Positions 8,167 through 16,305 are shown, counted from the first letter of the stretch. The stretch is DNA of 24,528 nucleotides from Chloroflexota bacterium (GCA_019247135.1 JAFAPL010001033.1:1-24528); one strand, 5' to 3'. A program made the numbers and translations. The notes: a model not told the origin generated them from the letters alone.

Positions 8167-10380
8167 ATGCAAACACCCAAACGCCACGCTTGGGTTCTCG
8201 CAGGCCTGTGCCTCACAAGCGCACTCGTCGGCTGCCAGGTGATTCCGCAACCAAGCGTTCCCGCTCCCAAGGTGGCGCCTGGCGCTTCTAGCGCGACCAA
8301 CGGCCAGCAGGGCAATGTGCAGGCTGGCGGCAGCGCCACCACGACGACCAATACACCCTCAACCACCTACACCGTCAAACCGAAGCCGCTGCAATCGAAC
8401 CTCCAGTTGAATGGCCGCGTCGCCCCCTCGCGCACGGCTGACCTCACGCTGCACGGAAGTGGCACCGTCACACAGATCGACGTCTCACCCGGCCAGGACG
8501 TGTCGCAAGGCGCCCCACTCGTCGAGTTCGCGCTCGACAATGCGTCACTTCAGGCAGCGCGCACGCAGGCCAGCATGGCGGAGCTGACGTACGAGAGTGA
8601 ACGCGACAAGCTCGCCACCGCAAACGCGGGAGCCTCGCCCGACACGGTCCAGCAACAGCGAGCGGTCATCGAACGCGACAAGGCCGAGAGCGAGAAAGTC
8701 CAACAGGAGCAGGCGACCGCCCAGACAACGGCTGATGCCACCCAGGCAAGCCGCGTCGCCGCCAAAGACCAGGCCGACCGAAAAGTTGCCCTGGCACAAG
8801 TCCAACTCAAGTCCGCCCAGGACGCATTGACGACCGCCCAGTCGAGCGCCAAACACGCGCAGGATGATGCCCAACGTGCGCAAGATGCGGCGCAAGCGGC
8901 GCAGGCCGCAGCCCTGGACGACGCGAACACCGCCGTGGCGAACGCGAAGCAGGGCGTGACAACGGCGCAGCGCCAGGTCGACGAGGCGACCATCAAACTC
9001 ACGCACGCGAAGCTGCAGTGGTCCACGACCAGTGCCGAACAGGCCGTCGAAAGCCAGCAGTTGAAGCTCGATCAGGACAACGACGCTCTCAAGGACGCGA
9101 CCGCCACGCAGAAAGCATCGGCGACCGCGACCGCGGCGCAACAAGCGGCTGCCGATGCGGCGGTATTGTCCGTCAAACGCGCTATCACCGCCGATACGCT
9201 CGAGATGCAGCACCTCAAGACCCACCTGGACACTGCGCGCGTGGTCGACGACCAGGACGTGAAGCTTGCCCAGATGGATCTGGACGGCGCCAAGGACGGC
9301 CTCACGCAAGCGCAGACGACCTTGCAGCAGGCGCAGGACAAAGTGCAGAAACTGTCCAAGCAGTCCGCTGCCGCGAGCACGCCAGGCACATCTGGGACGT
9401 CGAGCCAGACCAAAGGTCAGCTCGATCCTGATTCGGCACAGGCCGCGGTAATCCAGGCACAGCACGCGGTGGAAGCCCAGACGCTCAACTTGCAGGACAC
9501 GCAAGCCGCGGCCCAGGCAGCGGCCGACGCGGTAGCCAACCCACAAGCAGCCGTCGCGCAGGCGGGTCAGGCGCTCAGCGCAGCTCAGGCGCAGTTGCAG
9601 GCTGATCAGGCCAAACTCACGCAGCTCACCAGTGGCAACTCAAACGCAGATGTAAAGACGGAGCAGGCACGTGTCGACCTCCTGCGTCAACAGGCTGAAG
9701 AGGCCGCCGCCGCGGCACAGCCGGTGGTTCAACTGAAAGCGCCATTCGATGGCACCGTGACCGAGGTTGGTGTCAACACCGGACAGACCATCACGCCTCT
9801 GCCTGGCAACGTGGACGCGAGCGTGACCGGGACAGCGGCAACCGCAGGTCAGACAAGCGATGGACGCCCGGTGGCGGTCCGACTTGTGGCCTCAGGTGGG
9901 AGCGCCGTCGTGGCGGACGTCCAGGAATCCGACGTTGGCCAACTCGACGTCGGCCAATCGGTGGACGTGACCTTCCCTGGCGTGCAGGGGCAGCAAGTCA
10001 CCGGGACCGTGGGCGACATCGCGTCGAGTCCAGCACCGCGGACTGGCAGCGAGACATCCGTGGCGTATCCCGTGCGCATCGATCTGCCCAATTTGCCGCC
10101 TGGCGTGCGGATTGGCATGTCGGCCAACATCAACGTCAGTGGGCTCAACGCTGGGGCCGGCGGCAGTACGCTGACGGTGCCGCGGACGGCGCTGCGCAGC
10201 GTGAACGGACAGACGGTCGTGACGACCATCGACCCGAACGGCCAATCGCATGACACGCCCGTGCAGCTTGGGCGCACGCTGGGCAGCGACATCGAAGTGC
10301 TGAACGGACTGAAAGACGGCGACACGGTCGCGGTCTACGAGCCGCCGACGATGGCGGGTCAGACGCAGACCCAACCCTAG
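8167..10380 (+). CDS. Long adaptor lipoprotein (HlyD/MacA-type membrane fusion protein)
   Basis: This 737-residue protein begins with a lipoprotein signal ending LVGC (Cys23), so it is probably membrane-anchored outside the cytoplasm. The first half of the barrel-sandwich (biotinyl-lipoyl-like) domain is at about 80-125 (SGTVTQIDVSPGQDVSQG). A Gln/Ala-rich coiled coil of about 390 residues follows. The second barrel-sandwich half starts near 519 (LKAPFDGTVTEVGVNTGQT). A beta-barrel and a membrane-proximal domain complete it, with TVPRTALRSVNGQTVVT near the end. A Ser/Thr/Gly-rich break near 398-415 interrupts the coil. Family members bridge an inner-membrane transporter to the outside. GGAGGG lies eight bases before the ATG, and the Wzz-like stop is three bases upstream, so the two genes are co-transcribed. 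No transporter partner follows before the terminator, so it may serve polysaccharide export (inference). Confidence 0.88.
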   Translation: MQTPKRHAWVLAGLCLTSALVGCQVIPQPSVPAPKVAPGASSATNGQQGNVQAGGSATTTTNTPSTTYTVKPKPLQSNLQLNGRVAPSRTADLTLHGSGTVTQIDVSPGQDVSQGAPLVEFALDNASLQAARTQASMAELTYESERDKLATANAGASPDTVQQQRAVIERDKAESEKVQQEQATAQTTADATQASRVAAKDQADRKVALAQVQLKSAQDALTTAQSSAKHAQDDAQRAQDAAQAAQAAALDDANTAVANAKQGVTTAQRQVDEATIKLTHAKLQWSTTSAEQAVESQQLKLDQDNDALKDATATQKASATATAAQQAAADAAVLSVKRAITADTLEMQHLKTHLDTARVVDDQDVKLAQMDLDGAKDGLTQAQTTLQQAQDKVQKLSKQSAAASTPGTSGTSSQTKGQLDPDSAQAAVIQAQHAVEAQTLNLQDTQAAAQAAADAVANPQAAVAQAGQALSAAQAQLQADQAKLTQLTSGNSNADVKTEQARVDLLRQQAEEAAAAAQPVVQLKAPFDGTVTEVGVNTGQTITPLPGNVDASVTGTAATAGQTSDGRPVAVRLVASGGSAVVADVQESDVGQLDVGQSVDVTFPGVQGQQVTGTVGDIASSPAPRTGSETSVAYPVRIDLPNLPPGVRIGMSANINVSGLNAGAGGSTLTVPRTALRSVNGQTVVTTIDPNGQSHDTPVQLGRTLGSDIEVLNGLKDGDTVAVYEPPTMAGQTQTQP

Positions 10381-10385
10381 ACACC

Positions 10386-10446
10386 CCCGAGCCGCTCGGG
10401 CTACCGCGGACTCTTTCACAAGAGCCTCGCGGTAGCTTTGTCTTTG
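10386..10446 (+). terminator. Two-hairpin intrinsic terminator after the polysaccharide/adaptor genes
   Basis: The first hairpin is CCCGAG-CCG-CTCGGG (10386-10400). The second is a long stem: GCTACCGCG (10400-10408) pairs with CGCGGTAGC (10428-10436), and inside it CTCTT (10411-10415) pairs with AAGAG (10420-10424) around a TCAC loop. It is followed by the T-rich run TTTGTCTTTG. Its position six bases past the adaptor stop fits termination. Confidence 0.85.
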
Positions 10447-10466
10447 CCACCCAGTCAGTTCGCTGA

Positions 10467-10495
10467 TTGACAATAGTTCATGCCGGCCATATACT
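10467..10495 (+). promoter_or_regulatory. Sigma-70-type promoter of the MarR/efflux operon
   Basis: TTGACA (10467-10472), a 17-base spacer and TATACT (10490-10495) match the housekeeping consensus in 11 of 12 positions with ideal spacing. Transcription would start near 10502. The 5' leader contains an imperfect dyad, TTCAGA...TCTGGA, around 10501-10523. It overlaps the expected start site and could be a MarR operator; GGAG at its right edge serves as the ribosome site for ATG 10532. Confidence 0.8.
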
Positions 10496-10531
10496 ACGCT
10501 TCAGACTAAATAAATCATCTGGAGCAAGCAC

Positions 10532-11011
10532 ATGTCAGGCGCTGCCGCGCCGCCCGTCACGGACGGCGTGTTGTCCACACCCCCACCTTCATCCGACGAG
10601 CTCCTGCGCCTCGCGCAAGCCGTCGCACGAAACATCCATTCCGCAGACCTCCCGTCGTGGTGCGCCGTCGACCTCACCATGCCGCAGCTCAAGGCGCTGT
10701 TCCTGGCTCGCTCCGACACCGGCGCAAGCCACGGCGACATCGCCCGCGCACTCGGCGTCACCCTGTCCACCGTAACCGGCATCGTCGACCGACTCGTCGA
10801 GCACGGGCTCGTGGAGCGTCGCGCAGACCCGACCGATCGCCGTCTCAGCCGTGTCGTCGCCACGCAGGCCGGCAACGACCTCATCGACCGCCTGTGGGCG
10901 AGCCGCCACGAGAGCCTGGCCCGAATCCTCGAGCGCCTCTCGCCGGCCGACCGCGCCGCGCTGCATCGTGCGTTGCTGCACGTCGCCGGCGTGATTGGAG
11001 CCGCGGCATGA
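10532..11011 (+). CDS. MarR-family transcriptional regulator (first of two)
   Basis: This is a 159-residue winged helix-turn-helix dimer of the MarR family, usually a repressor released by small aromatic ligands. LTMPQLKALFLA marks helix 2. GDIARALGVTLSTVTGIVDR is the recognition helix region, and LVERRADPTDRRLSRV is the wing with the family DxxDRR signature. About 45 residues precede the core, including a Pro/Ser-rich start. It is the first gene after a strong promoter and overlaps the next start by four bases (ATGA), so it probably autoregulates this efflux operon (inference from position). It resembles the MarR gene at the end of the operon, with nearly the same STVTG(I/L)VDRLVEHGLV stretch, suggesting duplication. 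Confidence 0.92.
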   Translation: MSGAAAPPVTDGVLSTPPPSSDELLRLAQAVARNIHSADLPSWCAVDLTMPQLKALFLARSDTGASHGDIARALGVTLSTVTGIVDRLVEHGLVERRADPTDRRLSRVVATQAGNDLIDRLWASRHESLARILERLSPADRAALHRALLHVAGVIGAAA

Positions 11012-13494
11012 ACACCCGAACGAAACTGGCCGCCACGGGGCTCAGCGCGCTGACGGTCGTAGCCGTCGGCCTGGCCGCGTGCACGCCTGTGCCGTCCAAG
11101 AGCAGTCCAGCGGCGATCAGCCTGCCGGCGACGCCCGCGACCCGCGGAGACATCCAGCAGACGCTGTCGTTGAGCGGCGACGTCCGAGCGCAGGACCAGA
11201 TCACCGTCCTTCCGAAAGCGAGCGGGCGCGTCCAGGAAGTCCTCGTCGACGTAGGCTCGCCCGTTCACGCCGGCGACACGATCGCACGACTCGAAGCAGA
11301 CGACCCCGGCCTCGCGGTGCTCCAGGCGCGCGCGGCGCTTTCGTCGGCAGAGGCAAAGCTGGCCACCGTACAAGCGGGTGGCAAAGCCGACGACATCACG
11401 GTGGCGCAGGAAACGCTCGCTCAGCAGCAGGCGAAGCTCGCGGCGATGCGGGCCCAGGGTCGGCCCGAAGACGTTGCAGTCGCCCAGGCAACCTTGGCAG
11501 CCCAGCAGGCCAAGCTCAACCTGATGTTGAGTGGTGGCCGACAGGAGTCGGTCGACCAGGCGCAATCGGCGCTCGACGCGGCCCAGCAGAAGCTCGCGCT
11601 CGTCCAGCAAGGTGCTACGGACGACGTACGCCAGGCGGCGGTGAGCGCCGTGAACGTCGACAAGGCCAATGTCGCGTCGGCCGAGGCCGCCTACGCAGCC
11701 CTCGGTGGCACCTCCGCGGCCGATCTGGAGAGTCTGCAGACCGCCGTTGACACCCTCAATGCGCAGGTTGCGGCCGCCCAATCGGTCGTCGATTCGACCA
11801 ACGCGGCTCTGGCGAACCAGACTGGCGCAAGCGGCGCGGACGTTCAGGCCGCCCAAACAGCGTACGACCAGGCGCAGGCCAGCCTCAATGCCGCCCAGGC
11901 GGCGCTGAACCAGGCCAACAACCCCACTCAGGCCTCGATTGCGCAGGCCCAGGCGGCGCTCGCGCAAGCGCAGGCTCAGCAGTCGGCCGCCGAAGCCAAC
12001 CAGACCGCCCTCGAACAGAAAGTGGCCGGCGCGTGCGCGCCAGTGCCCGTTGGCCAGCAGGTCAACCAGCGCACGAATCCACTGACGGGCGCCACCACCG
12101 GCACGATCACCACAATCGCCGCGGGGCCGAACGGCACCGCCTGCGACGCCGCGAAATCCTCCGCCGGCGCTGCTGTCGATGCTGGCAACGCGGCCGTAGA
12201 GGCGGCTCAGGGCCAGCTCGATCAGCTCAAGCGCGGTGGCGCGCCCGCGCAGCAGGTTGCCTTACAGGCGCAGGTCACGAGTGCCCAGGCGCTGGTCAAG
12301 GCGACCAGGGCCCGCCTCGATGCACTGACCAATGGAGGCGTCCAGGCCCAACGTGCGCAGCTGCAGGCCCAGCATGATCAGGCCCAGAGCCAGCTGGTGG
12401 CCGCGCAGGATCAGTTGAATGTCGCGCAGGCACGTCTCCAGGCTGCCCAGAACGGCACGCTCGACGCGCAGCGCAAGGCGGCTCAAGCTCAGGTAGCTGC
12501 CGCGAATGAGAAACTGACCGCCGATCAGAGCCACCTCGAGCAGCTGGTCGCGGGACCTCAGCCGGAGGAAGTCCAGGCTGCTCAGGATGCCGTCGACCAG
12601 GCGAACGCGCAACTTTCGGTCGCGCAGCAGCCTGCCACACCGCAGGACATCGCCGCCCAGCAGGCGGCGGTCGAGGGCGCCAGGCAGCAGCTAGCCAAGG
12701 CCGAGGCTCCGTACACGGCCTGGGACATCCAGCAACAGCAGGACGCAGTCGCAGCCGCCTCGGCGCAGCTCGACAAGGCCCAGAACCCGTATACCGACCA
12801 GGACGTCGCCACGGCCCAGGCCGGTGTCGATCAGGCGCAGGTTGCGCTCGAACAGGCACAGCTCGGAGTACGCGAGACGCAGGTCACTGCACCGGTCGAC
12901 GGCGTTGTCTTCGACCGGCAGGTCAGCCCAGGTGCGCTCGTCGGGCCAACCAGCCCGATCGTCACGCTGATTCCGCCGCAGCTGGATGTGGACGTGAACG
13001 TCGACGAGACCCAGCTGGGCAACGTGCAGCAGGGTCAGGCGGTCCAGGTCACGGTGCCCGCGTATCCGAACCAGCCCTTCGCCGGCAGGGTCACGGCGGT
13101 TGCACCGGCGGTCGATCAGAAGACGCGCACGTCGGCGGTGCACATCCAGCCGCAAGATCCGCAGGGCAAGCTCAAGCCCGGCATGCTCGCGACGGTCACC
13201 GTCGCGGTAGCTGACAAGCAGGGCGCCTTGCTGGTCCCACGTGCGGCCCTCACGACCTCAGGAACCCTCAGCCCGAACAGCCAGACCACGATCGTCACCA
13301 TCGATCCAACGGGCCACGTCCAACATGTGCCGATTCAGATCGGTCTCGCCAACGACTCGATGGTCGAGGTAACCAGCGGACTGACTGACGGCCAGGTGGT
13401 CGCCACGGGCAACACCGGCGGCGTCACAGACGGAGAAATCGTGCAAGCGCAAGTCCAGGCGCCGGTCGCGCTGGCAGCGGAGAACAACCAATGA
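11008..13494 (+). CDS. Giant adaptor lipoprotein (HlyD/MacA-type membrane fusion protein)
   Basis: This 828-residue lipoprotein (LAAC lipobox, Cys25) keeps the adaptor layout. The first barrel-sandwich half is at about 64-100 (ASGRVQEVLVDVGSPVHAGD), the second from about 626 (VTAPVDGVVFDRQVSPGALV), then a beta-barrel and a C-terminal membrane-proximal domain (LVPRAALTTSG...). The two halves are separated by roughly 525 residues of Gln/Ala coiled coil, several times the usual length. The coil has repeated units of about 26 residues on both arms and a mid-point insert of about 60 residues with C343 and C379, possibly disulphide-bonded. It is coupled by ATGA to both the MarR gene before it and the EmrA-like gene after it. 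The predicted role is as periplasmic or extracytoplasmic arm of the MFS efflux pump encoded downstream. ATG 11008 was chosen for the lipoprotein signal and overlap. Confidence 0.88.
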   Translation: MNTRTKLAATGLSALTVVAVGLAACTPVPSKSSPAAISLPATPATRGDIQQTLSLSGDVRAQDQITVLPKASGRVQEVLVDVGSPVHAGDTIARLEADDPGLAVLQARAALSSAEAKLATVQAGGKADDITVAQETLAQQQAKLAAMRAQGRPEDVAVAQATLAAQQAKLNLMLSGGRQESVDQAQSALDAAQQKLALVQQGATDDVRQAAVSAVNVDKANVASAEAAYAALGGTSAADLESLQTAVDTLNAQVAAAQSVVDSTNAALANQTGASGADVQAAQTAYDQAQASLNAAQAALNQANNPTQASIAQAQAALAQAQAQQSAAEANQTALEQKVAGACAPVPVGQQVNQRTNPLTGATTGTITTIAAGPNGTACDAAKSSAGAAVDAGNAAVEAAQGQLDQLKRGGAPAQQVALQAQVTSAQALVKATRARLDALTNGGVQAQRAQLQAQHDQAQSQLVAAQDQLNVAQARLQAAQNGTLDAQRKAAQAQVAAANEKLTADQSHLEQLVAGPQPEEVQAAQDAVDQANAQLSVAQQPATPQDIAAQQAAVEGARQQLAKAEAPYTAWDIQQQQDAVAAASAQLDKAQNPYTDQDVATAQAGVDQAQVALEQAQLGVRETQVTAPVDGVVFDRQVSPGALVGPTSPIVTLIPPQLDVDVNVDETQLGNVQQGQAVQVTVPAYPNQPFAGRVTAVAPAVDQKTRTSAVHIQPQDPQGKLKPGMLATVTVAVADKQGALLVPRAALTTSGTLSPNSQTTIVTIDPTGHVQHVPIQIGLANDSMVEVTSGLTDGQVVATGNTGGVTDGEIVQAQVQAPVALAAENNQ
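11377..11613 (+). repeat. Three protein-level repeats of about 26 residues in the ascending coil of the giant adaptor
   Basis: Three consecutive units follow the pattern G(K/R)xx(D/S)(I/V)xxAQxxLxxxQxKLxxMxxG. The first begins GGKADDITVAQETLAQQQAK and the second GRPEDVAVAQATLAAQQAK. They lie on the coil arm before the cysteine insert. Sequence is conserved more at the protein than the DNA level. Confidence 0.7.
12235..12867 (+). repeat. About seven protein-level repeats in the descending coil of the giant adaptor
   Basis: Units of about 26-40 residues start with a Gly/Pro-rich turn followed by an Ala/Gln/Leu helix, for example GPQPEEVQAAQDAVDQANAQ, PATPQDIAAQQAAVEGARQQ, PYTAWDIQQQQDAVAAASAQ and PYTDQDVATAQAGVDQAQVA. 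The last two are close copies (PYTxxD), suggesting recent unit duplication. The regular Pro/Gly breaks imply a jointed rather than continuous rod. Confidence 0.7.
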
Positions 13495-14297
13495 GCATTG
13501 CAGTAGAAGAACGCACCGACACGCTGGAGTCAGCGGCGATCGAACAATCAGTCCTCAAAGAGGCGGAGGCCCTCGTGGCCCCCGCGTCGAGACCACGCAA
13601 AAAATTGAACCTGCGAAAGCTGATCCTTCCGGCCGCCGCGGTCATCCTGATCGCAGCAGCTGTCGTCGGCATCATGATGTGGCGGCAGAGCCAGCTGTAT
13701 GTGTCCACGGACAACGCACAGCTCACGGGCACGCCGGTTCAGGTCGGCGCGATGAACGCCGGCCGTGTGCAGTCCGTGCAGCCGACCGTTGGCAGCACGG
13801 TTCACAAGGGCGATACGGTGGCCACAGTCGAGCTGCCGTCGCAGATTGGCACCGCGCAAAATGGGCAGGCCAAACTCGGATTTCTCGACTACGGCGACAG
13901 CACTGTCGCCGTCCAGTCGCCGATGGACGGAGTCGTGCTGGCCGTGCCAGTCACACCAGGCGCAACCGTTCAGGCCGGTCAGGCCATCGTTACCGTCGTC
14001 GATCCGACGCAGATGTACGTCAACGCCAACATCGAAGAGACCAACATCTCGCGTGTGAAAGTCGGCGATTCCGTCACGGTGCACGTCGATTCACTCAATC
14101 AAGACGTGCCCGGCCGAGTCGAGGCGATCACGCCGGCGACGGGCGCGACGTTCTCGCTCTTGCCCACCAGCAACACCTCGGGCAATTTCACCAAGGTAAC
14201 GCAGCTCATTCCGGTGCGCGTCTCCATCAATCTCGGCAACCAGCCGGCGCTGCTCGGAACGTCCGTCGAAGTCAAGATCAACGTGGCACAAGGCTGA
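13491..14297 (+). CDS. EmrA/HlyD-like adaptor without a coiled-coil hairpin
   Basis: This 268-residue adaptor partners DHA2-type MFS exporters. It has a cytoplasmic N-terminus, one membrane anchor (about 44-63, LILPAAAVILIAAAVVGIMM) and YVSTDNAQLTG (from about 70), which is characteristic of EmrA. The barrel-sandwich halves are NAGRVQSVQPTVGSTVHKGD and VQSPMDGVVLAVPVTPGATV. The barrel includes FSLLPTSNTSGNFTKVTQ, also an EmrA signature. The two halves are joined by only about 22 residues (IGTAQNGQAKLGFLDYGDST); E. coli EmrA has a coiled-coil hairpin of roughly 100 residues or more here. The protein therefore lacks the arm that reaches away from the membrane. The gene overlaps the giant adaptor by four bases (ATGA) and the MFS gene by one (TGATG), implying linked production and assembly. 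Confidence 0.9.
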   Translation: MSIAVEERTDTLESAAIEQSVLKEAEALVAPASRPRKKLNLRKLILPAAAVILIAAAVVGIMMWRQSQLYVSTDNAQLTGTPVQVGAMNAGRVQSVQPTVGSTVHKGDTVATVELPSQIGTAQNGQAKLGFLDYGDSTVAVQSPMDGVVLAVPVTPGATVQAGQAIVTVVDPTQMYVNANIEETNISRVKVGDSVTVHVDSLNQDVPGRVEAITPATGATFSLLPTSNTSGNFTKVTQLIPVRVSINLGNQPALLGTSVEVKINVAQG

Positions 14298-15832
14298 TGA
14301 GCTACAAGTGGAAGGTCATGATCTGCACGATCTTCGGCACGTTCATGACCATGCTCGACAGCACCATCGTCAACATCGCACTCCCGAAGATCACCAATGT
14401 CTTCGGAGTGACGGTCACCGAAGGCCAGCTGGTAATTACCAGTTACATGCTGGCGCTGGCGGTCATCATGCCAGCGACAGGCTTTCTGTCCGACACGTTC
14501 GGGACCAAGCGCCTGTTCTTGATCACCATGGCGCTGTTCACAGGCGGGTCGCTGTTGTGCGGCCTGGCCTGGAACAACACCAGCCTGGTCGCGTTCCGCG
14601 TGATCCAGGGGCTGGGCGGCGGCATGATGAGTCCGCTCGGCATGACCATGCTATTCAAAGCAGTGCCCGTCAGCGAGCGGAATACGGTGATGGGCATCTA
14701 CGGCCTGCCGCTGATTCTCGCGCCCGTGCTCGGACCGACTGTCGGCGGTTATCTGGTGGAGTACGTGGACTGGCGCGTCATTTTCACGCTCAACGTACCC
14801 ATCGGCATCGCCGGTATTTTCCTGGGCTCAGCCTGGTTACGTGAAACCGAGCGCATCTCAGGTCTCAAGTTCGACGTGCGCGGCTTCCTCCTTTCAGCCG
14901 CCGGATTCAGTGCGCTTCTTCTCGGACTGTCGGACGCTGAAACCGACGGCTGGACCTCGCCAGGCATCATCGCTCGTTTTGTGATTGGGGCAGTCGCGCT
15001 GACCGCATGGATCTGGGTGGAGCTCACCGATGACCAGCCGTTGCTGGAGCTTCGGTTGTTCAAGAACCGTACGTTTGCGCTCGCCATGCTGGTCAATTTC
15101 GTGCTGACCGTCGGCATGTTCGGCGGACAGCTCCTGGTGCCACTGTTTCTGCAGAGTTTCCGTGGCCTCGGCGCGGCCGAAACTGGTTTGATCACCATGA
15201 GTCAGGCACTCGCCATGCTGCCGCTGATGCCACTGGTTGGCCGCCTGGCAGATCGCTTCGGCGTACGCACACTACTCCTGGTTGGCTTACCAGCTGTCGC
15301 ACTCACGACGTGGCAATTCACCAATTTGAACATGCAAACGAGCGACACACAGCTCCGCATCTGGCTGGCCGCGCGCGGTCTTAGCCTTGGCCTGGTCATG
15401 ATGCCGGCCATGACCGCGGCGCTGAACACCGTGCCGCTGGAGTTGACCAGTCGTGGATCCTCGTTGACCAATGTGATGCGCCAGGTTTTCGGGTCGTTCG
15501 GCACTGCAATTTTCGTGACGCTGCTCCAGACGCGCGAGACGTTTCACTCCGCCGTTCTCGCGCAGACGGCCACGAGCTCGAACTTCACGCTCATGCAGAC
15601 ACTGGGTAACGTCCAGCAATGGGTGGTGAACCAGGGTGGAACGCTCGCCCAGGCTCAGGCCAGTGGGTTGATGCTCGTATTCCAACAACTGCAGCTCGCG
15701 GCGGCCGTGCAGGGATTCGACGATGTGTTCTTGGTTGCAAGCCTGGTCACGTTGGTCGCGCTCGTGCCAGCGCTCTTCATCGGTGGCAAGACTGCTCCCT
15801 CCACCGAGCACGCAGCGATGGTGATGGAATGA
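14297..15832 (+). CDS. DHA2-family (EmrB/QacA-type) 14-TM MFS drug exporter
   Basis: This 511-residue major facilitator antiporter probably exports hydrophobic drugs or metabolites using the proton gradient. TM1 carries LDSTIVNIALP (about 20-30), the DHA2 motif D1. Motif A appears as GFLSDTFGTKRLF after TM2, and motif C as PVLGPTVGGYLVEYVDWRVI in TM5. A second motif-A-like loop, GRLADRFGVRTLL, starts the C-terminal half. Hydrophobic segments are consistent with 14 helices, and length is normal. ATG 14297 is in TGATG with the EmrA-like stop; the frame is open further upstream but that part is inside the EmrA-like gene. The four-base overlap with the following MarR gene keeps it in the same transcript. 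Substrate is unknown. Confidence 0.94.
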   Translation: MSYKWKVMICTIFGTFMTMLDSTIVNIALPKITNVFGVTVTEGQLVITSYMLALAVIMPATGFLSDTFGTKRLFLITMALFTGGSLLCGLAWNNTSLVAFRVIQGLGGGMMSPLGMTMLFKAVPVSERNTVMGIYGLPLILAPVLGPTVGGYLVEYVDWRVIFTLNVPIGIAGIFLGSAWLRETERISGLKFDVRGFLLSAAGFSALLLGLSDAETDGWTSPGIIARFVIGAVALTAWIWVELTDDQPLLELRLFKNRTFALAMLVNFVLTVGMFGGQLLVPLFLQSFRGLGAAETGLITMSQALAMLPLMPLVGRLADRFGVRTLLLVGLPAVALTTWQFTNLNMQTSDTQLRIWLAARGLSLGLVMMPAMTAALNTVPLELTSRGSSLTNVMRQVFGSFGTAIFVTLLQTRETFHSAVLAQTATSSNFTLMQTLGNVQQWVVNQGGTLAQAQASGLMLVFQQLQLAAAVQGFDDVFLVASLVTLVALVPALFIGGKTAPSTEHAAMVME

Positions 15833-16305
15833 CATCCACGGGCGATCCTGAGCGCGTACGCTTGATCGAGCAGATCATGCGCACTCAGGAGCATATCTTC
15901 GAGCTACTCCAGGAGGACCGGGCTCGCGCCTGGCTGCAGGTTGACCTGACCATTCAGCAGATCAAGGTGGTGTTCCTCGCCGTGCGCGAGGGCTCGCTCA
16001 CGGCTGGCAAAATCAGCCGCGAGCTCGGAGTGGGATTCTCCACGGTGACCGGTCTCGTGGACCGACTCGTAGAGCACGGGCTGGTTGATCGGGGCGAGGA
16101 CCCGCAAGACCGCCGCGCCACGCGCGTGACCCCGACCGGTGCTGCCAGGGAACTCGTACAGCGGCTGTACGCGTTCCGCCGCGACACAATGCTGCGTTTG
16201 CTCGACCATGTGCCGACCGCGAAACTGCTCGAGCTAGACCAGGGCCTGTCGAGCGTCGAAGCCGCCGCCCGTGAGCTGACGGAATCGACGACGTCGCCCC
16301 TCTAA
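15829..16305 (+). CDS. MarR-family transcriptional regulator (second of two)
   Basis: This is a 158-residue MarR-type winged-helix regulator and the last gene of the efflux operon. LTIQQIKVVFLAVREG, then GKISRELGVGFSTVTGLVDR and the wing GEDPQDRRATRVTPTG mark the DNA-binding core (about residues 40-110). The flanking helices for dimerisation are present and length is typical. It is clearly related to the MarR protein at the operon start but differs in the N-terminal extension and ligand-facing helices, so the two could form heterodimers or respond to different ligands (inference). ATG 15829 overlaps the exporter stop (ATGA). Its TAA stop overlaps the stop of the convergent ABC ATPase gene within CTAA at 16302-16305, leaving no room for a terminator. 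Confidence 0.92.
   Translation: MTSTGDPERVRLIEQIMRTQEHIFELLQEDRARAWLQVDLTIQQIKVVFLAVREGSLTAGKISRELGVGFSTVTGLVDRLVEHGLVDRGEDPQDRRATRVTPTGAARELVQRLYAFRRDTMLRLLDHVPTAKLLELDQGLSSVEAAARELTESTTSPL

Noticed and set aside
8545..9546. A 333-residue open frame on the - strand inside the first adaptor lipoprotein gene
   Set aside because: It is antisense to the coiled-coil region and low in complexity (Arg/Gly/Leu/Val), without start signals or homology.
10501..11967. A 488-residue open frame on the - strand across the MarR and giant adaptor genes
   Set aside because: It runs antisense to two well-supported genes, crosses the promoter and is Arg/Gly/Leu-rich with no domain pattern; it is a shadow of Ala/Gln-rich codons.
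8167..13494. DNA repeats rich in GCGCAGGC/GCCCAGGC in the two adaptor genes considered as a CRISPR-like or tandem DNA array
   Set aside because: The periodicity is at the protein level (Ala/Gln helices); the DNA units are not identical and no spacers are present.
16302..16305. A terminator between the second MarR gene and the OppF-like gene
   Set aside because: The stop codons overlap and neither downstream side shows a hairpin with a T-run; transcripts must end inside the opposing gene.
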